The translations under genes were made by a program, and so were the position numbers. The notes beneath the pieces are model-generated. The model did no database searches and was not told the origin of the DNA. It saw only the letters and a list, made by a program, of their open reading frames with translations. Shown piece by piece: positions 1 to 8,990 of a DNA stretch of 64,000 nucleotides. The stretch is from positions 1,178,001 to 1,242,000 of the forward strand of contig OW568864.1 of NCBI GenBank assembly GCA_938743325.2, written 5' to 3'. The stretch's first letter is position 1. Each line of letters begins with the position of its first letter. This DNA is from Pycnococcus provasolii (taxonomy: Eukaryota; Chlorophyta; Pseudoscourfieldiophyceae; Pseudoscourfieldiales; Pycnococcaceae).

Positions 1-73
1 ACATGCGCGCGGCGTTGTCCGCGGCGTAGGCGCGCAGCGTCGCGCGCTGCGAGTCCGTGGCTGGCCACTGCAT
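1..73 (-). CDS. 5' end of an unidentified gene running off the left edge
   Basis: An ATG on the minus strand at 73 opens 24 codons to the window edge, beginning MQWPATDSQRATL and continuing with an Ala/Arg-rich stretch, without a stop. The composition resembles the coding DNA of the neighbours and the spacing to the next gene is typical of the window. There is too little protein to assign a family. The open frame itself is seen; that it is a gene start is inference. Confidence 0.4.
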   Translation of the reverse strand, partial: MQWPATDSQRATLRAYAADNAARM

Positions 74-258
74 CGTTGTGTGTTGCGAAGGTGCGTTGGC
101 GAGGTGTGGAAAGCGGCGGCTGGTTGGATCAATAATGGGGGAGAGGGAAGGGGGAGAGGGAAGGGGGCGGGAACGATCGGAGGGAAGGGGAAGGTCCAAG
201 GGGTCTCTTCTTCAGATCTCTTCCTCATCATCGGGTATGTATCGGGGTTTCTACTACC

Positions 259-831
259 TTACAGGCCGGTAAATTCGCCACCCATGTACGTGTAGTTCGG
301 CGTGAGACCCACGTCCGCCGCGACTAGCATCGTCTGAAGAATTGCGTAAATGACGTATATCGCGAGCGCGATTCCGCCGAGCGTACCGACTGCACTGACA
401 GGCCCCTTCTTGATGGCATCCCACACGGGCTTGAGCGCGACGTATGCGGTGCCGAGCAAGACGCTGAAGAAATACCGCACGAAGCGTGCGGTGTTGTCCC
501 AGAAGTCGTCGTTCGACGCGATGTCGAAGAGCGGCACCGCGGAAGTTGCCGATGCGTGGTGGTGCGCGACGTCCGCGGCGTGTGCAGCGTCCGTGGCGAC
601 GAGCGTCGTGATGAGCGCGAGCGCCACCGCGGGTCCCAGCGCGACGGCAGAGTTGTCCCTACCGTAGTTCTGTTGATCTCTTCGTTGTCCCGTTGACGCA
701 GCGGCGTCGTGGTCGTCTTTGGTTGCGCGAGCTCGCGAATGCGTTTGCGTTCTCCTCGACGCGTGGCAACGTATCCGCAGATGCGTGTGCGTGCAAGCTG
801 ACGGGCGTGCAGCAATACGGGCGGCGGTCAT
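259..831 (-). CDS. ycf33-like: DUF751/Ycf33-like plastid thylakoid membrane protein
   Basis: 190 residues. Residues 1-85 are rich in Ala, Arg, Ser and Thr and end in a hydrophobic stretch followed by AHAADVAHHHASA, which looks like a bipartite plastid and thylakoid leader with an A-x-A cleavage site. The mature part starts near DDFWDNTARFVRYFFSVLLG and has two hydrophobic segments around 'GPVSAVGTLGGIALAIYVIY'. The order FWDN-x-x-R-(Y/F)-x-R-(Y/F)-F, then LLG, then K-P, then a hydrophobic helix is what I recall for cyanobacterial DUF751 and plastid-encoded Ycf33. Function in that family is not established. The ATG at 831 gives the whole leader. A nuclear copy implies transfer from the plastid genome. 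Family assignment is by motif memory only. Confidence 0.6.
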   Translation of the reverse strand: MTAARIAARPSACTHTHLRIRCHASRRTQTHSRARATKDDHDAAASTGQRRDQQNYGRDNSAVALGPAVALALITTLVATDAAHAADVAHHHASATSAVPLFDIASNDDFWDNTARFVRYFFSVLLGTAYVALKPVWDAIKKGPVSAVGTLGGIALAIYVIYAILQTMLVAADVGLTPNYTYMGGEFTGL

Positions 832-996
832 CGGATACCTTGGATAGGAAATGGCGGAGGGAGGGAAGGAAGGGCGAGGAAGGAAGGACCCCGGAGCTAG
901 ATCTCTGATCCGGGGTAAGGGTAGGTATCCGGGGTTGGCTGGTTTTCGGTTCCTGTCATCTTCGTCTCTGTCACTCTTCTCACTGTCACATGCCTC

Positions 997-2502
997 ATGT
1001 CGTCGGCTCGTGCGGCAGCTCTGGACTCGTCAGCGGTCGCTTTATCTGAACTGGACGAGTCTGCGCAGCTGCTTGCCTTAAGATCAGAGGCGCACGATGA
1101 GGACAACCATGAGGCGACGACGGCGCTATTCGGTAACGTATCGTGGCGACTCATACTCGCCGCGGCGGTCACATCGCTAGGACCCATGCACTTTGGCGCG
1201 TCGCTCGCGTACTCAAGCCCCGCGGAGCGATCTCTAAGATGCGACGCGCCCGACGCGCAAGCAGAGATGTGCAAGCTCAACGGCGCGCAGTTTGCCGTGT
1301 TTGCTTCCATCAACAGCCTCGGGTGCGCCGTTGGAACGGTGCTCGCCGCACCACTGTCGAGCAAACTGGGACGAGCGGCTGCACTACGCGTCGCATCGAT
1401 TCCTGGTGTACTGGGATGGGCCACTCTTGCCATGGCATCGCACGTCTGGTCACTCTACGCCGCACGCTTCTTCCTGGGATTGTTCACCGGTGCCGTTGCC
1501 GCTGTATCTCCTGCATATCTTGTGGAAATTGCACCGATAAGAATACGCGGGTTCATAGGTGCGTCTTGCCAAATTGGAATAACGGTTGGCATACTGCTCT
1601 TCTACATCCTCGGCATGAGAAAATTTAACCTAAGCTGGCGTGCGCTCGCACGATGCGGACTGGCACTTGACTTGGTCTTTCTCGTGCTGTCGCCGCTCTT
1701 CATGCCAGAGAGTCCCTCGTGGTTGGCGAAAGTCAAGCGTGATCACACCGCAGCTGCCGAGTCACTGCGCCGGCTCGGACGAGAGCGAGAGAGCATTTGC
1801 AGCTCGATGGGAGACGACAACGAAGACAACGACAGGTGTGATGATCATGCGGAACCCGCGTGCACAAACCCTTTGGCACTGCTGCGCCCGCCACTTCTCT
1901 ACCCTCTTCGCATTGCAGCCGCATTTGCTTTATTCCAGCAACTCAGCGGCATCAACGCCGTCGTGTCTTTTACGGACCGAATCCTCGTTGATGCGGGTGT
2001 GAAAAATGCCGACCAGGGCGTAGTCCTCGTTGGTGTTCTACAAGTCCTCGCCACCATCGCAGCATGCTTCTGGATTGAGAAGTTTGGAAGGCGGGCTCTG
2101 CTCACCACCATGCCGATGATGCAGGCGATTGCGTCGATACTGCTCGCCGTGGCGTTCTATCTACCATCGGCACATACGCTCGCGGTACTCGCGTGCTGCC
2201 TTTATATCATCGCATTCAATTGCGGCGTCGGTCCATTGCCATGGCTGTTAAATGCCGAGCTCTTTCCAGAATATGCACGGGCTATGTCGGGTAGCTTCTT
2301 GTCACTGATTGGATGGCTATGCTCTTACACAGTCATAGCCTCGTTCGAGGCACTCACGTCGTGGATCGGTACCTCTGGCACGTTCGTCGCCTATGGCGCC
2401 GTGTGTGCCTGCGCGTCGCTCTTCGCCTTCATCTTCCTGCCTGAAACGCGCGGACGCTCCTCCGCGGAGATACTGGATCTTCTTACTGTAACAAACTCGT
2501 AA
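997..2502 (+). CDS. Sugar transporter, major facilitator superfamily (GLUT/ERD6-like)
   Basis: 501 residues with about 12 hydrophobic segments. After an acidic cytosolic N-terminus, the sugar-porter signatures appear in order: GRAAALR in loop 2-3, RFFLGLFTGA, the PESPSWL motif after TM6, the QQLSGINAV motif in TM7, KFGRRALL in loop 8-9, and PETRGRSS at the C-terminus. The central loop carries an acidic run (residues about 270-285). These motifs place it in the SP family of facilitated or proton-coupled hexose carriers, closest in architecture to GLUT8/ERD6-like proteins, which often act at vacuolar or internal membranes. The substrate cannot be read from sequence. It is divergent to the DUF751 gene across 165 nt. 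Confidence 0.9.
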   Translation: MSSARAAALDSSAVALSELDESAQLLALRSEAHDEDNHEATTALFGNVSWRLILAAAVTSLGPMHFGASLAYSSPAERSLRCDAPDAQAEMCKLNGAQFAVFASINSLGCAVGTVLAAPLSSKLGRAAALRVASIPGVLGWATLAMASHVWSLYAARFFLGLFTGAVAAVSPAYLVEIAPIRIRGFIGASCQIGITVGILLFYILGMRKFNLSWRALARCGLALDLVFLVLSPLFMPESPSWLAKVKRDHTAAAESLRRLGRERESICSSMGDDNEDNDRCDDHAEPACTNPLALLRPPLLYPLRIAAAFALFQQLSGINAVVSFTDRILVDAGVKNADQGVVLVGVLQVLATIAACFWIEKFGRRALLTTMPMMQAIASILLAVAFYLPSAHTLAVLACCLYIIAFNCGVGPLPWLLNAELFPEYARAMSGSFLSLIGWLCSYTVIASFEALTSWIGTSGTFVAYGAVCACASLFAFIFLPETRGRSSAEILDLLTVTNS

Positions 2503-2670
2503 TCCTTCTAGCCATTTTCTGATCATACTTTGAAGTGTGCATAGAGGAGTTTTTTTTTGTGTGTGACACACGTTCGAAATCACTACCGCCGTGTACAAAC
2601 GCGCTACGATTGGTCAAATCTTTGGTTGACTAATGTTACAAAGTGCGAAGCTACCACCGAAACTTTCTGG

Positions 2671-3822
2671 TCATCCATATCTTCTGGGCGGCGGCGGAGG
2701 AACATAGCCCGGCATGCCGTACGGCATCCCATTCGGCATCATCATGCCTGGCATCATCCCAGGCGGCGTACCGGGCATTCCAGGCATCATCATGCCAGGC
2801 ATAGTCGCGTACGGGTTTGGAGCGGCGTACGGGTTTGGCATTGGCGATGACACCGGCGATACCGCCGCCGCCGATGGCGGCACGAACGGTTTCGCCGTCG
2901 CACTCAGCGTGAATGGCTTGGCATTCGCGTTCAAAGACGACTTGGCGGCGGGTGGCGATGCCGCAGCGGCCTCAGCTGTTGAAGCAGGCGAAGGTGCAGC
3001 CTCCTTCTCCTTCTCCTTCGTCGCCGTTGCCGCAGGAGCGGCTCCGAACGTCTCGTCGTTGCGTTCGTCGAAGTTCTGCTTCGTTGCGCGCCCATCTGCA
3101 AGCACGCTCGAGAACTTGTCCTCCTCGTCCACGTCATCTTCGCCAAGGTCGTCGATGTCTCGCGTGGGCACTTTTCCACCAGCACCACCTCCCTTTTCGA
3201 TCTCCGCGGCGATGCGCGCCGCCTCCGCCTCGCTGATTTTGGAGCTTTTCTTGTCGAGAGAGGTTGTGTACAACGACTCGTCGAACCCTCCTTTGACGCC
3301 GTACAGGCGCTCGTTCGCCTCAAACTGGTCCCACGTTTTCGCCGAGCTGCCGCCGAACGTGTCGAGCCCGCCCGTCTTCTTCGTCGCGTTGTCGTCAGCG
3401 ACCCACTTCTGCAGCGTGCGTCCCGTGCCTCGGCTTCCTCCCGAGATGCCCCCGTCTGTGTCGAGGTTGTCTGCTGACGCCTTTGCTCCTCCCCGTCCGA
3501 AGCTCACGTTCGCAGAGCCGAACGCGTCCTCGAGTATGGGAACGTCGACAGCTTCCATCGCCGCGAAGTCGTCCTTGGAGATGGTGAGCGAGTCCTTGGG
3601 CTTTTGCCTTTTGGTTGGTGGCGCTCGCGTCTTTCCGTCAACGACGAGCGACGCCATGCGCAGGTTGGTGTTCTCGTCGTATGCGGTATTTGCGAGTATT
3701 CCCTCGTAGACGTTGTTATCTTTGGTGGTAACGCGCACGTTTCTTCCGACGAGCGCGTGGCAGAGGAAGGCCAGCATAGAGCTCTCACTATTCGTGGTCG
3801 TGTGAGGGAGAGAGGGCGCCAT
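2671..3822 (-). CDS. ATXN2-like: Ataxin-2 family protein (LSm, LsmAD, PAM2)
   Basis: 383 residues from the ATG at 3822; the open frame extends upstream to 3936 but only from a non-ATG codon. Residues about 17-60 form an LSm-like fold (LVGRNVRVTTKDNNVYEGIL). A LsmAD segment follows (WDQFEANERLYGVKGGFDES). Near residues 300-325 two PAM2-like pieces occur, LNANAKPFTLSATAKPFVPP, which in the family bind the MLLE domain of poly(A)-binding protein. The C-terminus is a low-complexity Met/Pro/Gly tail (MPGMMMPGMPG repeats). Ataxin-2/Pbp1 proteins control mRNA stability, translation and stress-granule assembly in the cytoplasm. The order LSm-LsmAD-PAM2 is complete, so this looks functional. Confidence 0.9.
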   Translation of the reverse strand: MAPSLPHTTTNSESSMLAFLCHALVGRNVRVTTKDNNVYEGILANTAYDENTNLRMASLVVDGKTRAPPTKRQKPKDSLTISKDDFAAMEAVDVPILEDAFGSANVSFGRGGAKASADNLDTDGGISGGSRGTGRTLQKWVADDNATKKTGGLDTFGGSSAKTWDQFEANERLYGVKGGFDESLYTTSLDKKSSKISEAEAARIAAEIEKGGGAGGKVPTRDIDDLGEDDVDEEDKFSSVLADGRATKQNFDERNDETFGAAPAATATKEKEKEAAPSPASTAEAAAASPPAAKSSLNANAKPFTLSATAKPFVPPSAAAVSPVSSPMPNPYAAPNPYATMPGMMMPGMPGTPPGMMPGMMMPNGMPYGMPGYVPPPPPRRYG

Positions 3823-4103
3823 GCTAGTGTATGCGAGGTTGTGCGGAGGAAAGGAGGGGGAGAATGAATGGGACGGGAAAGGAGGGGAGGGCCGCCGCGG
3901 GGAGGAGGAATTTGGGAGCGCACCAAATAGGTGCAAGGTTGGTTGGGGAAACCCTAACGAAAAGGAAAAATGAAAATGTGGGGTCTGGTTTAGTAGGGGT
4001 TTGTTAAAAAATGCCGTCTAATAACCCCGAATTCTCCTGCTTTCCTGGCCTTTCCTGGGCTTTACTGTAGTGTGGCCTTTCGCTATCCATAAGCGCCTCA
4101 GCC

Positions 4104-5990
4104 ATGCCCATGCCCGTCTCTCGTGGCGGAGGGAGGGTTGGAGGGAGGGCAACAGTGCGCCTCAGGGCTCGCACGGGCAGTTGTGGTAACTGCTGCGTGT
4201 GGAAGAAAAGGAGGACGCACGCTTGCTTTTCGTCTTCTTTACAGACTTACGCAAAGACAATTGCTGTCGTCCGCGCATCCGCGCGCGCACTGTCACGTAG
4301 CTACGATGCCCCCATCGCAGCACCAAGACCGTCCATGGAGAAACTTGACAAGACGCCGCTGACGGTATTCGACTTGGCGATCCAAGTCGCAGTCGCGGCA
4401 GCCACGGACATCCCTGTTCTCGCTGAAGAGAGTGCAGACGCCGTACGCGACAACGCGAACCTGTTAAGGGAAGTTACTGCACTCGCGGCGCAAATACTAA
4501 GCGACGTCAACTTACCACCCGTCAGTGAAGAGGACGCCGTTCGTCTCCTCGACGACGGCGCAAGAGAGACGGGGGGCGTCGAGAACGAAGAACACTTCAT
4601 ATTGGACCCTATCGACGGAACGGCGGGCTTGCTCGGAGGACGCGAGTGTGCCGTCGGACTTGCACTCGCGAGAAACGGCGACCTCGTGTGGGGTGCGATG
4701 GGCCTGCCGATGACACGGGAAGACGGCGTTCTCGTGTACGGTGCACGCGGAGAAGGCGCAAGGTACGAACATCTACACGACGAAAACGTTGGCGGCGAAC
4801 TGCGTGCTCGCAGTGACGAGCATACCGCTGGTGGAACTGTCGCCGCCGCGAGCGACGCAGAGGCGCCGCTGTGGTATCCGACGAACGACGACGACGGCGG
4901 CGGCGGCGGCGGCGGCGGCGGCGAAGCACCGCCGCGCATTCGTCGCATCTGCTGCGGAAGTCTCGTGAGATACGCCGCGGTGGCACTCGGTGATGCGGAC
5001 TTCACCGTGCTGCACGGCGAGAAGGATCCACGGCGCGAGGTGCTCACCTGGGATCACGCTGCAGGCATTGCAGTGGCGGAGGCGGCGGGTGCGATCGTCA
5101 CCGATTACCGTGGAACGCGCGTCGCGCCCATGGCAGCCCGAGGTCGTCGGTTTGCTCCTCATGGAGGCATCGTCGTCGCCACTCCGGAGACTCACGAGCG
5201 CGCCGTTCGCATGGCATCGCGCGCACCTTTGGCGGATGGCGATGTGCGCGGAATTGCGCTGCTCGACCGCGACGGAACGCTGAATGTCGACGTCGGTTCT
5301 CCCGGCGTGCTTACCGCCGATCGTCTCGTCGCGATACCAGGCGCGAGAAGTGCGCTCGTGATGCTCGAGCAGGCGCAATTTTCAACCGCACTGGTTACGA
5401 ATCAGAGCTGCGTGGGCAAGGGTCTGGCGAGCTTGTCGGATATACGCGCGGTGAACGACGAACTCGCACGGCAGCTTGCACCCGCGTCATTCGGACCTGT
5501 GCTAATGGCAACGGAGACGGAAACGGTAGACACGCGCACGGGTTTGCCTACGAGGCGCAAGCCAAGCCCTCGCATGTTGCACGAGGCGCTCGTCGCGCTG
5601 CGCGCAGGTCGTCGTGCGATGCAGCTTGCTTTCTACGTAGGTGATACGATGACGGATATGTCAGCGGCGGCGCAAGCGGGCGTGATGCGCGTGCTCGTGG
5701 GCACGGGGTACGGTAAGGATGTGGTTGCCATTGCACGCTCGTCGTCCATCCCAATTCCATGCTGGCTTGTGCGAGGAGACATGGCAACGAATGCGAACAG
5801 GCTCATGTCCACGCTTCCGAACCACGAGGTGTCCGACGACGAATTGGCTTTGCTGGGCATACCAGAGGAAGCTTTTCCCCTCGTGCTTGCGATGGACATA
5901 GGGCAGGCTTCTGACACAATGAGACTTTTCGCGGATGCCTTGGACGTAAGGCTGTCGACGGCGGACGTCGTGGTGGTGACCAAAGTGTGA
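4104..5990 (+). CDS. Fusion of a HAL2-like bisphosphate nucleotidase and a HAD (GmhB-like) phosphatase
   Basis: 628 residues. The first ~75 are basic and Ser/Ala-rich and may be an organelle leader; M78 (4335) is an alternative start. Residues ~80-370 are an IMPase/FBPase-superfamily domain: PLTVFDLAIQ, the metal ligands EES (108-110), DPIDGT (168-173), and WDHAAG (316-321), with AVGLALARNGDLVWGAMG close to HAL2-type 3'(2'),5'-bisphosphate nucleotidases. A poly-Gly loop encoded by a GGC run interrupts it near 265-273. Residues ~383-545 are a HAD hydrolase: LDRDGTLN (387-394), TNQS (432-435), RRKPSP (484-489) and VGDTMTD (512-518), as in GmhB/HisB-type phosphatases. All catalytic motifs of both domains are present and the frame is continuous. 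Substrates are unknown. Confidence 0.85.
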   Translation: MPMPVSRGGGRVGGRATVRLRARTGSCGNCCVWKKRRTHACFSSSLQTYAKTIAVVRASARALSRSYDAPIAAPRPSMEKLDKTPLTVFDLAIQVAVAAATDIPVLAEESADAVRDNANLLREVTALAAQILSDVNLPPVSEEDAVRLLDDGARETGGVENEEHFILDPIDGTAGLLGGRECAVGLALARNGDLVWGAMGLPMTREDGVLVYGARGEGARYEHLHDENVGGELRARSDEHTAGGTVAAASDAEAPLWYPTNDDDGGGGGGGGGEAPPRIRRICCGSLVRYAAVALGDADFTVLHGEKDPRREVLTWDHAAGIAVAEAAGAIVTDYRGTRVAPMAARGRRFAPHGGIVVATPETHERAVRMASRAPLADGDVRGIALLDRDGTLNVDVGSPGVLTADRLVAIPGARSALVMLEQAQFSTALVTNQSCVGKGLASLSDIRAVNDELARQLAPASFGPVLMATETETVDTRTGLPTRRKPSPRMLHEALVALRAGRRAMQLAFYVGDTMTDMSAAAQAGVMRVLVGTGYGKDVVAIARSSSIPIPCWLVRGDMATNANRLMSTLPNHEVSDDELALLGIPEEAFPLVLAMDIGQASDTMRLFADALDVRLSTADVVVVTKV

Positions 5991-6020
5991 AGGCAAATTT
6001 TTTTTAGTGTATAACAAAAT

Positions 6021-6066
6021 GTAAAACTCCATTCCATTAGGACTACTGCATGAGCAATCTTAGCAT
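6021..6066 (-). promoter_or_regulatory. Copy F of the shared 3'-end element
   Basis: Directly downstream of the carrier stop codon, the minus strand reads TAAGATTGCTCATGCAGTA, then CCTAATGGAATGGAGTTTTAC. This matches the first half of the element found after five other genes in the window. Confidence 0.5.
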
Positions 6067-6070
6067 TTGA

Positions 6071-7036
6071 CTATACAGGTTTGACGCCAAACCAATCGCG
6101 TGCACGCTCGTACACGAGGAACGTGACGATGGTGTGAGGTCCCAACCGGAGCCAGTTGGCGAAGGCACCCTTGTACAGCGACAGCGGTCCTTCCTTCGCC
6201 ACCGACTGCGTGAAGCACTTCCAGCTGTTGTAGTCGTACCTCGCACCTTCGTTCATCATTCGTGTTTTGATGAAGTCGAACGGCGAGCACGTTGCGGTGG
6301 CTGCGAGCCCGGCAGCCATGGACGCCGTGAGGTGAAGCGTGGTTCCCTCCTCCATGATTCCGTGTTCTTTGAGGTAGTGCTTGGACACCTCGTAGCTCGG
6401 GATTTGCGTGCCTGTGAGAACTGAGCTTCGGACGACAAACGCCTTGGCACCGCAGAAGAGCCCGCTGATTCCCTCGGTACGCACGACTCGCTTCCAGCAG
6501 CAGAGTGTCGTTGTGAACGGCTTCTCGCTCTCCGCCCACCCCGTCGCCTGCATCTTCACCTTGACGAGCTCTGTGGGCGAGCCAATAGCGGACCCTATCG
6601 CACCCGCCGTTCCCGCGGCGACGACCTTTCCGAGCGCGCTTCCCTCGGAAAGCGCCGGTATTCCGACGTGGTCCAGCTGCGACTTGATTTGATCGTACGC
6701 GCCGAGTCTGATTGTTCCGTAGACCCCCTCTCGCATGAGAGACGCGGGCAGTCCTCTGGTGAAGAGTCCTGCGGCGCCCTCGTCTCTGACTAGGTTGGTG
6801 ACTCGCTGCATCATGGAGTTGTTTGTTTTGTCGAGTTGCAGTTTGACTTTGAGTACGTCGATGGGGTTGGTGACGGCAGCCGCCGCCATGTTGGAGAATC
6901 CGGACAGTCCGAAGTTGAGCAGAATGTCTCCGAGTATGGCAGTTTCCGCGGCAGTTTTAGGCGCGGCGGCGGCCATAGGCGCAGACGTCTGCGACGCGGG
7001 TCCCTCGAGAGGTCCACTTGTACCTGCTGCCGCCAT
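6071..7036 (-). CDS. Mitochondrial carrier family protein (SLC25, UCP/dicarboxylate-like)
   Basis: 321 residues from the ATG at 7036; an upstream in-frame ATG at 7120 would add 28 residues. Three tandem ~100-residue repeats each carry the P-x-(D/E)-x-x-(K/R) signature: PIDVLKVK, PTELVKVK and PFDFIKTR. Six transmembrane helices are expected, acting in the inner mitochondrial membrane as a solute exchanger. The sequences GLFTRGLPASLMREGVYGTIRLGAYD and LSLYKGAFANWLRLGPHTIVTFLVYE resemble the uncoupling-protein/dicarboxylate/oxoglutarate branch rather than nucleotide carriers. Transport substrate remains open. It is convergent with the double phosphatase and divergent to ATP12. Confidence 0.88.
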   Translation of the reverse strand: MAAAGTSGPLEGPASQTSAPMAAAAPKTAAETAILGDILLNFGLSGFSNMAAAAVTNPIDVLKVKLQLDKTNNSMMQRVTNLVRDEGAAGLFTRGLPASLMREGVYGTIRLGAYDQIKSQLDHVGIPALSEGSALGKVVAAGTAGAIGSAIGSPTELVKVKMQATGWAESEKPFTTTLCCWKRVVRTEGISGLFCGAKAFVVRSSVLTGTQIPSYEVSKHYLKEHGIMEEGTTLHLTASMAAGLAATATCSPFDFIKTRMMNEGARYDYNSWKCFTQSVAKEGPLSLYKGAFANWLRLGPHTIVTFLVYERARDWFGVKPV

Positions 7037-7626
7037 ATCTATTGTGTGTGTGTTGTGTTGCTGGTCGTGCGGCGCAGTATTGGAGGAAGGTTTCTGGGGA
7101 GGGTGCGATAAGGATATCATCCCCTACCCCGATCGAATCTACCAAACGGTAGAGAGGAACCTGGGGCCGGCCGAACTCCAAGAGAGAGAGAGGCTGAAAA
7201 GCAAAGCCTCAACTCAAAGGTTGACCATACCAGCCTCCTCTACCAGATGCTCTCGACCTATTAGAGATGCACACAGCCCAGCCCACACCTCACAGGCTCA
7301 CACCTCACAAAGAACAGGGGGCCCCGGCAGCCCGGGGACAGCACCTGGACCTGGAGGTCTCCACATGGACAGGCACTACTCATAGGGGGCGGTCCAGAGT
7401 GGGCGGTCCTTGCTTTTTTCTTTTTCTACCCGGGCGGAAAAACCAGTTAGGGTTTCTGGTTCGGTTCGGGTCTCCTCCTTCTCTTTCTCCTTCTCCTTCT
7501 CCCTGTGTCCCTTGTTGTCCCTTGTTGTCCCTCGCCTTTTCTTTTCGCCCGTCTTTCCTTTCCTTTCCCATTTCTGTCCCAGTGAGTGGCTCTGTCCTCC
7601 TTGGAGTCCTGTCCGCCATCCCATCC
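7037..7626. other. Divergent intergenic spacer, carrier / ATP12
   Basis: About 590 nt between two divergent mitochondrial-protein genes. It holds a CT-rich stretch (about 7465-7510) on the ATP12 sense strand and TTAGGGTTT at 7447-7455, the reverse of the plant telo-box. An open frame crosses it but has no domain and is probably chance. I see no further gene. Confidence 0.5.
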
Positions 7627-8814
7627 ATGTTGTCGTCCACGCTAAAGGTGTCCATAACATCAACGTTAACAGTAACGCCTTTGCGTAGTAGTAGAAGCAT
7701 CAGTACTACTCCTCACGCTGCCTTTATGGTGGTGCCTTTATCGCCTTGCTCACTGTCACTCACTGCTCCCCTTCGCTTTCCCACCACCTTGGGTTTTGCC
7801 GCCGCAAGGGCCACGTTTGGATCGTCGTCGTCATCCCAAAGCAGTGCAAGCACATCGGAAACCTTGGAGGATAACGTTGTTGTTGACGACAACGTCGGCG
7901 CGAAACTCAACCTCCGCGAAGATGGAACGTCGCAGAGATTCTACCGAAGGGCTGGCGTGCAGTACCAAGGAAACGCAAAGGCGTACGTCGTCACGCTCGA
8001 CGGGTCCGTCCTGAGAACGCCCGCACGTCGACCACTCACGTTCGCGTCGCAGACGCTCGCTCAGGCTGTCGCGGCGGAGTGGGAGTACCAAGACGCACGC
8101 GCAATCAGGCCGTTCACCATGCCGCTCATGGCGATCTCGTCCACGTCTGTTGACAGAACGCCGTACATGCGAAACGACATTGTCGAAAACCTCATCAAAC
8201 ACCTGCACACGGACGGCGCGCTGTGTCGCAACCCCAGCGAGGGACGGGCGCTGCACCCCGCCTTCCAGCCGTCCGAAGAAGATCAGGCGCACGTCAACAA
8301 ACTCAGCTCACAGCTCTCCAAGGTGCAGGCGGCTCTGCTGGATCCCGTCTTGCGTCGTGTCGAGAACGTGCTGGGAGACGGCGCGACGCTCGTGCCGTCC
8401 GACAGCCTGCTCGGCGCGCCGCAGTCGGAAGAGACGGAAGACGCCGTTCGGAGGCACGCCAAGTCACTCGACGATGCGGAGCTCACCGCGCTGGATGCGC
8501 TCTGCTCGTCGTGCAAGTCCGTCGCACTTGGAATCGCGCTTTTCCATCGACTGCACGAGCCGCTCGACGACGCGTGGATCAACAATTCCAGCGAATATCC
8601 AGCCACCGACGACGACGAACTTCGCGATGAGGCACGCAAGCTTCGCTTCGGCGATCCTCAAGTGTCTCTGCCCGTGCTGCTTCCACGTGTTGAGGAGGAG
8701 TGGCAGGCGGTCAACTGGGGTGTCGTCGAAGGTGGCCACGACATTGACCGCTCCGACTTGAAAGTTCGCGTGTACGCTCCCATGGCATTCCTTCGACTGC
8801 GTCAAGAACCTTAA
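7627..8814 (+). CDS. ATP12: ATP12, assembly chaperone of mitochondrial F1-ATPase
   Basis: 395 residues from the ATG at 7627, chosen because it opens a leader typical of mitochondrial targeting (MLSSTLKVSITSTLTVTPL, then RSSRSIS, no acidic residues). The conserved domain begins near residue 100 with RFYRRAGVQYQ, then VTLDGSVLRTPARRPLTF, LAQAVAAEWEYQ, IRPFTMPLMAISSTSVDR and LIKHLHTDGALCR, in the order of the ATP12 family. ATP12 binds the alpha subunit of F1 in the matrix before assembly of the alpha3-beta3 hexamer. The C-terminal part (ALDALCSSCKSVALGIAL) also fits. The longer frame from 7267 lacks a credible start context. Confidence 0.9.
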   Translation: MLSSTLKVSITSTLTVTPLRSSRSISTTPHAAFMVVPLSPCSLSLTAPLRFPTTLGFAAARATFGSSSSSQSSASTSETLEDNVVVDDNVGAKLNLREDGTSQRFYRRAGVQYQGNAKAYVVTLDGSVLRTPARRPLTFASQTLAQAVAAEWEYQDARAIRPFTMPLMAISSTSVDRTPYMRNDIVENLIKHLHTDGALCRNPSEGRALHPAFQPSEEDQAHVNKLSSQLSKVQAALLDPVLRRVENVLGDGATLVPSDSLLGAPQSEETEDAVRRHAKSLDDAELTALDALCSSCKSVALGIALFHRLHEPLDDAWINNSSEYPATDDDELRDEARKLRFGDPQVSLPVLLPRVEEEWQAVNWGVVEGGHDIDRSDLKVRVYAPMAFLRLRQEP

Positions 8815-8990
8815 AATATGTGTAAATAAAATTCTTCAATACAGCTTTTGAAAACGATCCAATCACAAAATAGACGGGGGGGTTCCACACAAGGCCGCAC
8901 CAGGCGACCAACCCCGAAAACAAGTTAGGGGTTTGCGCCCGCCTTATCCACTTGTTTGCCCTCTCCTTCCGCAACAACAACAACAAAGAA

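Noticed and set aside
2714-3709. 331-residue open frame antisense to ataxin-2
   Set aside because: Ser/Ala-rich shadow of a GC-rich gene; the sense frame has LSm, LsmAD and PAM2 motifs.
4301-5047. 248-residue frame antisense to the HAL2-HAD gene
   Set aside because: Ser/Pro/Ala shadow; the poly-Pro in it is the reverse of the GGC run.
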